A stretch of DNA of 64,000 nucleotides from Tribonema minus (taxonomy: Eukaryota > Sar > Xanthophyceae > Tribonematales > Tribonemataceae): NCBI GenBank assembly GCA_017506865.1, contig JAFCMP010000531.1, positions 310,001 through 374,000 of the forward strand. Reading direction: 5' to 3'. The notes beneath the pieces are model-generated. The model had not been told where the DNA came from, did no database searches, and saw nothing but the letters and a program-made list of their open reading frames with translations. This document shows positions 12,174 to 20,702 of the stretch, piece by piece (position 1 is the stretch's first letter; each line of letters opens with the position of its first letter). Made by a program: the position numbers and the translations under genes.

Positions 12174-13753
12174 TCAATCTCCCCCCCCCTGCCGGTGGAT
12201 GACACTGTACGTCGCCCCGCCGTGCCCTTTAATTTTGGGGTGCAGGTCCACGACGCCGTGCAGCAGCATCTGCCACAGTAGCTCCCGTATGCACACCTCC
12301 TCTTCACCCAGGCCATCTGCAGGCTGCTCCTGCTGCCAGGAGTGGTCGCCGCTGCCGTCCGACGCCGTCTTGAAGTGGACGCATATCGCCGCGTCAAACA
12401 GCGGCCCGCACCACTCCTGCGACGCGGCGGCGCGGCACCGCGTCTGAAGGTCTATAGTGGTGAACTTGACGTTGCCATCGTGACTGGTCTGCAGGATGTA
12501 GCCTGCCGGCGCTGACCACTCCCCCACCCTGTTCTCCGCCACGAGCAGCCGGAGCGGCAGCCGCTGACGCGTGCAGCCGGCACGTGGGCACCACTCCACG
12601 TTCAACTTGCCAGGCGGCATCACCCAGTCCTGCGGCGCGTGGGCCGCTCTGGCAACCGCCTCGTCGTTCAGGCACGCGACTGCCACCTTCGTCTTGCCGG
12701 GCACAAGGCGGCTGCGGCCGTCAGGCAGCAGCCGCGCATCCGGCTCTGCCAGCACAAGCTGGTGCGCTGCCGCCAGCGGTGTGCCTGGCACCGTGTATTT
12801 GCAGCACGGTGCCACCTCCGCTGCCAGTTGATCCGTGCGTAAGTGGTCGAGCGCCGTGAAGCGCTCAACGGTCGCAGCTGCGTCGCGCCGTGCGGCCTTG
12901 ACAGCCTTGGAGTCAGCGGTGCAGCCCACGACAGCGCCACATCCCCTCGTCTCGAGGTTGTCGCGTCTGCGGTGCAACGGCACCGTTTCGCCAGGCTGGC
13001 CGCAGAGTACCTCCTCGATGGGGCCGAAGACGCATTGGCTTTGCGGCCCATCGCCGGTCTGCTCGTAGCGTTGCAGTTGAGCCCACGTGCACACGAAGCC
13101 GGTGCCGCTGCCGCCGCCGCCGCGCCGCCGCAGCTCTAAACGCAGGTTCAGAACGACCTCCGGGCTGCAGCTCCAGTCGCTACGCAGGGCGCTGCGGGTG
13201 GCGATTGCATATTCGCCGTTGCGGGCGTCAAGCAGGAGCTGCAGGGGGTTGACGCCTTCGTAAAGCTGCTTGAGTGCCGCTGTGCGGACGGTGTCCAGAC
13301 AGGGCGGGACGCCGCCGAAGGTGCCATGGTTGTTGCGGATGAAGGCGACTGCCTCTGCTCGCGTCAAAAATTACGCGATGCGCCCTTCACCGTCCTTGGC
13401 GTTGTGCGGCACCAGTGCGATGGTGCCGTCCAACCCTGCGGCGGCAAGGTTGGCGGAAATGCAGGCGCGGTGTACGTCGGCTTCCTGCAGTGCGGCATCG
13501 ATGGCGGCGGTGTCGGCGGCGGCGGCAACGGCGACGGCGGCGGATCTGGTGGCAGAGTCGACACGGGCGGCGGCGGCGGCGGCGGCGACAGCGGCTACTG
13601 CCTTTGCGCGGCGAGGGCGATCGCAGGCTGGTGCGGTTGGTGATGCAGGTGCTGCGGGTGCTGCGGCGGCGGCAGATGTCTCCGCCGCCGCTGCTGCTGC
13701 CTGAGCACTTGCCGCTGCCGCTGCTGCTTGCACGGCAACGTTGGTCGCCTGCG
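12174..13753 (-). CDS. Hypothetical protein, long frame with one internal TAA
   Basis: A minus-strand frame runs about 526 codons from a possible acceptor (AATGCGCAG, exon start near 13753) to TGA at 12174-12176, broken once by TAA at 13371-13373. The first part is Ala-rich low complexity. The second, about 395 residues, has ordinary composition, with segments such as RNNHGTFGGVPPCLDTVRTA and LLWQMLLHGVVDLHPKIKG and several Cys. No family was recognised. Upstream in the same frame lies a hydrophobic stretch starting MLSFFLLSHSALKLCLV that could be a signal peptide if no intron is present. A G8 run abuts the stop, so a one-base assembly error there could also alter the end. The internal TAA may be a real nonsense mutation, an assembly error or an unrecognised intron. 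Confidence 0.5.
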
Positions 13754-14221
13754 CATTCACAAGGCACAATTTGAGAGCTGAGTGAGAGAGCAGGAAGAAG
13801 CTGAGCATTTTCCCCAATCTCTTGTCAAGGATGTCATTGCATGCCCTTCCAGTCCAAGATCGTGCAGGGCAAGCGAGGCAAGCATGTTTTGGTGGCATTT
13901 CAGAACAGGCTGGTACACGGTGGTTCAGTGTTGCTGGTCCTCCGTGTTGATGGTCCTCCGTGCCACCGAAACTCAAGTTCAAGGCAGTCTGAGAACATGT
14001 GCAAAGGATCTGATGCTCATGTGTACATCGTGAATCCGCAGACTGCAAATGCCGCAACCAGTCACCGACAGCAGATGATTTGGGGTTTGCATGAGCACAC
14101 AACCTGCATTTGGGCTTTGCACGAGCACAAGCAGCCGAAGCCAGCATGTGGCATACTCCGCCATGCGCAGTGCAAGATCCGATTCGACGCTCACCTGGTC
14201 CTCGGTCTGAGCCCTCATGTC

Positions 14222-15022
14222 CTGCTGGCGCTGCTTTCGTCGGCCTGCTGCTATGCTGCCGGCTGCGTGGGTGTCTCACTCTCGCAGGTGAACTGGTTCA
14301 ACAATGTGAACGTGAAGTTGAAGTCTGAGATCCAAAACAGAGAGGGAGAGAGGGGGAGAAAGAGGGTCAGTCATGGAGTCTGTCATGTCGTTGCCGTCCA
14401 GCGGGGATGAGCGTCCGCCCCGGAAGCGGAAAATGTCAGCGAGAATGGCGGCTGCAGTGGCAGGGGGGAGGTGCGGGATCCCAGCCGCTGCAGAAAATTG
14501 TGCGGCAGGACAAACCGCTTTCCCACGGCCCGCAGTGGCTGGACGTCGCGGCTGCTGTGACTGACAGTGACACAGGCATCCGCCCTCGGAGGACACGGCG
14601 GACACGGCGGACACGGCGGACACGGCGGACACGGCCTCCGAGGGCGGATGCCTGTGTCACTGTGAGGACACTGTCAGTCACAGCAGCCGCGACGTCCAGC
14701 CACTGCGGGCCGCGGGAAAGCGGTTTGTCCTGCCGCACATTTTCCTGCAGCGGCTGGGATCCCGCACCTCCCCCCCTGCCACTGCAACCGCCATCCTCGC
14801 TGACATTTTCCGCTTCCGGGGCGGACGCCCATCCCCGCTGGACGGCAACGACATGACAGACTCCATGACTGACCCTCTCTCTCCCCCTCTCCCCTCGAGG
14901 TCTCTGTTTTGATCTCAGACTTCAACTTCACGTTCACGTTGTTGAACTAGTTCACCTGCGAGAGTGAGAACACCCACGCAGCCGGCAGCATAGCAGCAGG
15001 CCGACGAAAGCAGCGCCAGCAG
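14222..15022. repeat. Large inverted repeat with minisatellite loop
   Basis: The left arm (14222-14592) and right arm (14635-15022) are reverse complements over about 370 bp, with scattered substitutions and a roughly 10-bp insertion near 14665. The loop holds about five copies of the 9-mer ACACGGCGG. Each arm carries the same small open frame, 14373-14564 (+) and 14678-14866 (-), beginning MESVMSLPSSGD and containing the basic RPPRKRKMSARM. No terminal target duplication or transposase was seen. It could be a foldback element, an inverted duplication of an exon, or, if transcribed, a long double-stranded hairpin RNA source. Confidence 0.9.
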
Positions 15023-15816
15023 CAGAGGACGGATTTGCATAGGGGCTGGAGTGCGCTCCTGGAGTCGCTGGCAGCACTAAAAGTAACCCTAACGCTACGG
15101 TTTTCCCCCACTGTTCAGTGCCTAAACCTCACTGATCATCGATGTTGATGGTGCACAGCTGGTGATGTGCCACCAGTAAGCAGCAGCACTCGCTCCAATG
15201 ATGCATTAACGGCAGCTTGCCACTGGCACATTCAAGTCGGATCTGCTCGCCCTGCACTGCACCAGGCTTTCCATACCTACATACTGACATGGTAATTGAT
15301 GCACAGCCTGAGAATGCGGCCATCACCTCACAGAAGCACTCATGCTTGTCATTACAGTAAGCCAGACACACACAAGCTGGTGACAAAACATGTACTTCGA
15401 AGTACTTGAATTTGCACTCAGGTGGTGCGTGCAGTGCCATCACTTGGCAATAAACATGCAAGTGACATGGCGCACATGCACCAGTCAGTATGACCATTCA
15501 TGCCAGCGGGGCACACACTGTGCCCCACCGTCCGCAGCCAACTCAGTCTGGTGTGCACTCAAGGGCATGGTGCAAGCGGCCGGTCACCAGAAGAACACAC
15601 ATAAGCATGCTGGCACTGCCGTGCAGTGGCGCCTCATAACCATTCCGAGTCGTAAATAAAGTGCTTCCAGTCTCGTAAAGGCGCCGCGTGGGGCAGCCAG
15701 GGACATGTGGCGCTAAACGCCTGCGCGCTGCACACCCGCTCGCGGCGGCTGCGAGCTTACACGGCCAACTACATACATGCACAAGGGGGCGTGCGGTGCG
15801 CATCTGCAGAGCCGCT
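15023..15816. other. Spacer between inverted repeat and PP2C gene
   Basis: No recognised gene. On the minus strand, which carries the PP2C gene, a TGTAA motif occurs at 15757-15761, about 90 nt after the stop codon, and is a candidate polyadenylation signal. Confidence 0.4.
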
Positions 15817-15841
15817 CCCCCCCCCCCCCCCCCCCCCCCCC
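15817..15841. repeat. C25 homopolymer (G25 in PP2C transcript)
   Basis: Twenty-five consecutive C on the plus strand, ending 7 nt before the complement of the PP2C stop codon (15849-15851). In the PP2C mRNA it is a G run directly after the stop. Confidence 0.9.
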
Positions 15842-15848
15842 TGCCCCC

Positions 15849-17636
15849 CTAAAGCTTCACGACGAGCGCCGTGATGTCGTCGATCATCGGCGACAGGCCG
15901 TCCCAGCGCTTGCGCGCCGCGGCCGCGAGCAGCGCCGCCGCCTCGCGCGGGTCCCACTCCGCGCCGCCCGCCGCCGCCGCGCACGCCGCCACGATGTGCA
16001 CCGCCGCCTGCGCGTCGAGGACGTCCCAGACGCCGTCGGACGCGAGGACGAGGAAGGCGTCGCCGGCGTCGCGGTCGAGGCAGTGCTCGACGACCTCCGG
16101 CTGCGCGCTGACACCGGCGGCGTGCGCGATGACGTCGCCTATCGAGCGGCTCATGGCGAGCCCCATCGTCTCGCCGCGCACCTGGTACCACACGCGCGCC
16201 GGCCCCATGGGGATGCGGATCGGGCCCGCGGGGCCGCTGCCCACGATGAGCTGGCGGCTGCCTACCTGCCCCCCCGCGGCCTGGATGCGCGCGCGCTCGT
16301 CCGGCCTGTCCGGCTTGTGGTCCGTGGTCAGCGGCACCGCGCACACCTGCCGTTGCGCGCGGCCCACCATTCCGCCGCCGCCGCCGCCGCTGCGCCCGCC
16401 GCCGCCGCCGCACTCCCAGCGCCCCAGCACGCACCGCGAGTCGCCGAGGTTCGCCACAGTGACGGCGCCGCGCGCGCTGATCGTCACCACCACGCACGTC
16501 GCGCCGCTGCACTGGCAGTCCACGTGGACGCCGGAGGCGAGGTCCTCGTGCAGCGCGACGCACGCGCGCGCCGCGTCGCCGCGCGCCGCGCGCAGCAGCT
16601 GCGGCAGGCGCTCGCGGCAGCGGCGCGTCACGAGGTGCCCCGCCTCGCCGTGACCGTCCAGTACCGCGAAAACGCGCAGCCTGTCGCCGCCGCCGTCAAT
16701 GTCCAGCGCCTCCTCCATGACAAAATTGTCCTGGTTCTCCCAGCGCGGGTTCCCCGGCTTGAGGCCCTGTATGCTGCAGACGCCGGCGCGCCCGCCCGCG
16801 CACGTCTGCGCCACCGTCACCGGGTCTCGGCGCGGGTCGTGCAGGATGTGGTGGTGAGGCGGCGGCCGCAGCACGCCGCCGCGCTCCCGCGCCGCCGCCG
16901 CCGGCGCGCCCGCCATGATGCTCGGCAGATGCTGCTGCGCGGCGGCGGCGGCGGCGGCGGCGGGGCTGGCGCCGTAGCTCCGCGTTCGGAGGACTTGAGC
17001 CCCGTGGGGGCCGCGTCTGCCGCCGTCTCGCGGCGCCAGCTGTCGCTGTGGCGTGGCGGCGCCGGGGTGGGAGCTGTTGAGCACGTTGACGCTGTTTTCT
17101 AGCGCGCCCGCCAGAAGCGGCGTCGAGGGCAGGCTCCCCGTGCTGACCAGCCGCCCCCTTGTGCCCTCTGGTCGCGCCCAGGGGGTTGGTGGTGGCCTGC
17201 TTGTGTTGGCGTTGGCGGCGCTAGGGGTACCCCTGCCCCCCGCCTCTGCTTCCATGCTGTTGGCAGCATATAGACCTCTCGGCACCCGCGCGAGCTGGCC
17301 TGCCGCCGCCGCAGCAGGCGCACCCCCCCCCTCAGCCCCGCTATCTCGACGCCCACTTACGCCACCCCTGCCTTCTACAACAGTCATGCCTACTTGAGGG
17401 AACGAGCCTGTCCTTCCGGTCCTGCCACTAGTCCCTACTCGCCTCGCCGCCACATAGCCGCCATTGACACCATCGTAGTTGGTGCCAATGCTGAAGCCTC
17501 CTGCGTAAGTGGGGTGAGACCCACTGGTACGCCTCTTGTACCCACGGCTGCCCATCTGATATGGCGCCTCCGCGTATATGCTCTTCAAAAAGCTGGAGGC
17601 AAAAGCATTCCTGTTGAGCAAAGGCGGCTCAGACAT
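15849..17636 (-). CDS. PP2C-type Ser/Thr protein phosphatase
   Basis: Metal-dependent protein phosphatase of the PPM/PP2C family, 595 residues in a single exon. The start is the ATG at 17636 (MSEPPLLNRN); the frame upstream has no ATG. Residues 1 to about 265 are a Gly/Arg/Ser-rich low-complexity extension. The catalytic domain follows with all standard motifs: NPRWENQDNF, FAVLDGHGEAGH (metal-binding Asp and Gly), SGATCVVV, VANLGDSRCVL, TTDHKPDRPDE, GLAMSRSIGD, LASDGVWDVLD and DDITALVV at the C-terminus, so it should be active. Two Gly-rich insertions sit inside the domain. The exon is far more GC-rich than its surroundings. The stop is TAG at 15849-15851. Physiological substrate unknown. Confidence 0.95.
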   Translation of the reverse strand: MSEPPLLNRNAFASSFLKSIYAEAPYQMGSRGYKRRTSGSHPTYAGGFSIGTNYDGVNGGYVAARRVGTSGRTGRTGSFPQVGMTVVEGRGGVSGRRDSGAEGGGAPAAAAAGQLARVPRGLYAANSMEAEAGGRGTPSAANANTSRPPPTPWARPEGTRGRLVSTGSLPSTPLLAGALENSVNVLNSSHPGAATPQRQLAPRDGGRRGPHGAQVLRTRSYGASPAAAAAAAAQQHLPSIMAGAPAAAARERGGVLRPPPHHHILHDPRRDPVTVAQTCAGGRAGVCSIQGLKPGNPRWENQDNFVMEEALDIDGGGDRLRVFAVLDGHGEAGHLVTRRCRERLPQLLRAARGDAARACVALHEDLASGVHVDCQCSGATCVVVTISARGAVTVANLGDSRCVLGRWECGGGGGRSGGGGGGMVGRAQRQVCAVPLTTDHKPDRPDERARIQAAGGQVGSRQLIVGSGPAGPIRIPMGPARVWYQVRGETMGLAMSRSIGDVIAHAAGVSAQPEVVEHCLDRDAGDAFLVLASDGVWDVLDAQAAVHIVAACAAAAGGAEWDPREAAALLAAAARKRWDGLSPMIDDITALVVKL

Positions 17637-18273
17637 ATTTGCCCTATGGCCACAGGTGCTGCAGCTGGCGCAGCGGGTCACCCTCTGCTGGCTTTCTTAT
17701 GTGACAGCCCTTGGTTTGTTACTCTACCTCACGTGAAGCCGCACCGAAGTCATCTTGACGCACTTGCAACCTCATAGCAGAACTCTCAAGCTTGAGGCCT
17801 TGAGCTCCCCGATGAACGGCCGTTACATTTCCCCCCCCTTAAATTTCCCCTCAGCACGGCATCGCGGGCCCAAATAAGTGCAAGACTGTGACACCATGTG
17901 ACATGTCGCAGGCTTGTGATCACCAGTAATCATAATTTCAGCACTCATGTACATCACGTGAGTTGGCCTTGGGCATGCACCTTCCTAACTAATAAATGGC
18001 GCCTGGTATGTACACATCAAAACCGCAGGGGCACGTGCAGCATCCCCCTACTACCCGCTTCTTAGTGCACTTCATGCCGGTAGTGCCACACTTGCAACAA
18101 CGTCGCAGCTGCAAAACATGGCCGCCCATGCAGCAGCATGACACCAGACATGACCGCAGCAGCTGCAGCGACGAAACCTGTTCCACGTAAAGATTGTCGC
18201 AGACCCACGGCTTATATACAGTATGTAGACGCAGCGTACTTACACCCTCACCACACCGTATTGTAGGTAAGCG
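17637..18273. other. Spacer between PP2C and EI24-like gene
   Basis: Holds the presumed PP2C promoter on the right of its ATG and the 3' flank of the EI24-like gene. A TGTAA motif on the minus strand at 18240-18244 lies about 85 nt after the EI24-like stop. No other gene was seen. Confidence 0.4.
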
Positions 18274-18313
18274 CCCCCCCCAGCCCCCCCCCTCTCCAAT
18301 AAGCACCCCCCCC
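18274..18313. repeat. Three C8-C9 runs (G runs in EI24-like 3' UTR)
   Basis: C runs at 18274-18281, 18284-18292 and 18306-18313 on the plus strand become three G runs in the minus-strand transcript, 13-52 nt after the stop at 18326. Spaced G runs of this kind could form a G-quadruplex in RNA. Confidence 0.85.
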
Positions 18314-18325
18314 TAAAGCCCCCTG

Positions 18326-20569
18326 TCACCGCCTCTTCTTCGCACTGACGACATCGTTCACCCCGCGCAGCACTGCGTCAGAGCACCGCGTGCTCAGCCT
18401 GAAAATGGGCAGGCGCGGCGCTGGCAGGCCCGTCACTTCCTCATCGACCGTGTCAGGCCTGCCAAAGGTGCTGCAGGTGGCCTGAATGAGGCACGCAGGA
18501 AAGCACACGGCGAATACACCGAGGCCTATGAAGGTGGACCAGAAGGACGACACCAGCGCCACCGGCGTCCCGAAGCCCATGAAGTATGGCCAGTGCCTGC
18601 GCACGTGCATGCGCGCATGCAACGATACATACATACGCCGTGTCAGGCTGAGCAATGTGTTGCGCACGCACGTTGACGTGCCGCGCTGTTCAAGTCCTGG
18701 CACACGTGACGAAAGCTTTGCGAAGTCTGTGGGGGTCCAGTAGGTGAAGTTTCAGTGCTCGTCATGTTTACACACAAAGGGGCGCTATCATGGTTGGCCT
18801 GTTGCAGTACCATCGGATGCTGCTTGGATCACATGCAGAGAGTGGCGGCAAACTGTACACGCGCTTGAGAGCACTTCAGCAGGTCAACAAAGGGCCCCAA
18901 CCACGGGCAAGAGGCCTTCCGGCGTACTGAATATATGGACCACAGATAAGTTGACCGAAAGCGTGACGTTGCCTCATGGTCAAACGCCCATTCGCCACAT
19001 GGGCGTGCATCACATACACATGTATACATACACGTACAAACAGACATTGTTGTGTTTGACTGCAACCGTCGCGTTGACCGAGCCTCCACTGCATTACAAC
19101 TTCACCAGGATGCACATGCAGTTTAAGAACGCAGAGGCTCCACTGTTTGCTTGCTTTCCAGAGAAGCAACAGCGCATGTACTTCATGTATAGTACTTCAA
19201 GTACATGAGATGCGCAGCAGCATCTGCAGTGCGCTGCAACAGCATACACCTGGCAACGTCCACTCACCTCTCTATCAGCAAGAGCCGCTTTTGCAGGTCC
19301 AGGCCCTGCATGGTCCACACGCTCTCAAAGCTGTACAGCGCGTTCATCCAGCAGACGAGAACCGTGCTCACGAGCGGGCCAACAACCGGCAGCGCCTGGT
19401 ACGCCACGACGCTCTCCAGCACGTAGAACACCAGCACCAGGGCCCGATACATACCCTCCTTGATGGTCACGTCGACGCCGACGGCGACCTTTACGCCATG
19501 GTGCAGCTCGAACGCCGCGTCCGCGATGCGGCTGTACCAGATGGTGTTCATGAGGAGGCTGATGAGGTAGAGCGGCGTGATCCAGAACGCCTGGTACAGC
19601 GCGCCGACCGCCGCCTCGACGACCGTGTGCGCGGCGCTGGCGACGTCGCCGCGCGCGCCCAGCACGAGGCCGCCCGCCTTGTGCAGCAGCGGCAGCAGGC
19701 CGGAGTGCAGCAGCACGATGCTGCCTATGAAGAGCACGCCGTTGAGTACGATGCACTGCGAACGGGCAGAAGCGGCAGAGGAGGCGGAGGCGGCAGAGGA
19801 GAGGGGGTCGGTGCTGGGAGGCGGAGGGATGAGGAGCGTGCCAGGCCATTTGTGGCACATAGCGTGTGGTTTTGAGTTGACTACCTATATGGTGTTTACG
19901 GTGGAGGTATGCTTGATCAGAATGCCGTTGTCACATCGTTGTGCAAGCTGTACAACACCCCCATGCATGATGACACTTGGGGGCATAACGGCATGGGCTT
20001 TTGCCGGCACCTAGTCCTGGCAGTTGACATGAGCATCGGACTATGAACAATACAACACTTATGTCCCGATAAAGCTACAGTGATTGGCTTATAGTATGAC
20101 GCAGCTTGTTTGAGTAAATCGATTTGTGACGCGTGCATTACACAAAAGCTCTCGGTGTTGTGTTCAGTTTTTTCTGATCGTCGGCACATCAGGTGGCAGT
20201 CGCAACGCTGTGTAAGGGAGTGCTCAATTTCGTACTTCTTGATAGCAAACTGCTGTTGTTTCTGCTGCTGCCTGCGTTAGCAGTCAATGTTGCACGCTCG
20301 GCGCAATTGATTTTGTCTGTTTTAGTCGCACAGACGCCATGACTCATGTTGGTATGTGCGATTGTGCAGCGCCAGAAATAGCCTTGAAGCCACGCATAGC
20401 GGTGGAGCCAAGAATTTAACTTTGTTGGCATGCATCAACTTACTCGTGACGAGGCCTTGCGGATCTTCTCCGACTTGATGGCGTAGTAAGCTGGCCAGTA
20501 GACGTTGAGCGCATCCTGAACTCCAGTCCAGTAGAGTCTGAACGCATCATTAGCCCATTCCAACACCAT
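18326..20569 (-). CDS. EI24: EI24-like membrane protein
   Basis: Homologue of etoposide-induced protein 2.4, an endoplasmic reticulum membrane protein linked to autophagy in animals and conserved in plants. Three exons join in phase: 20444-20569 (MVLEWANDAFRLYW), 19268-19755 (CIVLNGVLFIGSI, FWITPLYLISLLMNTIWYSR, ALVLVFYVLESVVAYQ) and 18326-18596 (RHWPYFMGFGTPVALVSS, GVFAVCFPACLIQATC). The total is 294 residues with about five or six hydrophobic segments, close to the family length. The motif pattern (LNGFIFLGS, NTIWY, WAFFxGFGxP) is that of EI24. The frame is open upstream of the chosen ATG, so an earlier start is possible. Its 5' end faces the nocturnin-like gene. Confidence 0.88.
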
Positions 20570-20702
20570 GTACAAACCCGCCCGCCCTCCACGGCGCGCA
20601 GCGCGCCCCCCCCCGTTGAGTGCGAGAGAAAAAATACTCAAGTTCAAGTTGCAGTGAAAGTATGTGCATCTCCAGCTCCTCTGACGCCTTGACCGATATG
20701 AC
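20570..20702. promoter_or_regulatory. Probable bidirectional promoter, EI24-like / nocturnin-like
   Basis: Only 133 bp separate the two divergent start codons, so both genes must share this region for 5' UTR and core promoter unless their first exons lie elsewhere. No TATA box is evident. Inferred from layout only. Confidence 0.4.

Noticed and set aside
12174-13380. Stop-codon reassignment (TAA as sense) as an explanation of the internal TAA
   Set aside because: TAA ends ATP12 at the family's normal C-terminus, and TGA and TAG are used as stops elsewhere, so the standard code fits.
14276-14937. Arg-rich ORFs across the inverted repeat (RRVRRVRRV) as a real protein
   Set aside because: They are translations of the 9-mer minisatellite loop and the mirrored arms in several frames.
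15777-17102. Long plus-strand frame opposite the PP2C gene
   Set aside because: It is a high-GC shadow frame; the minus strand carries all PP2C motifs.
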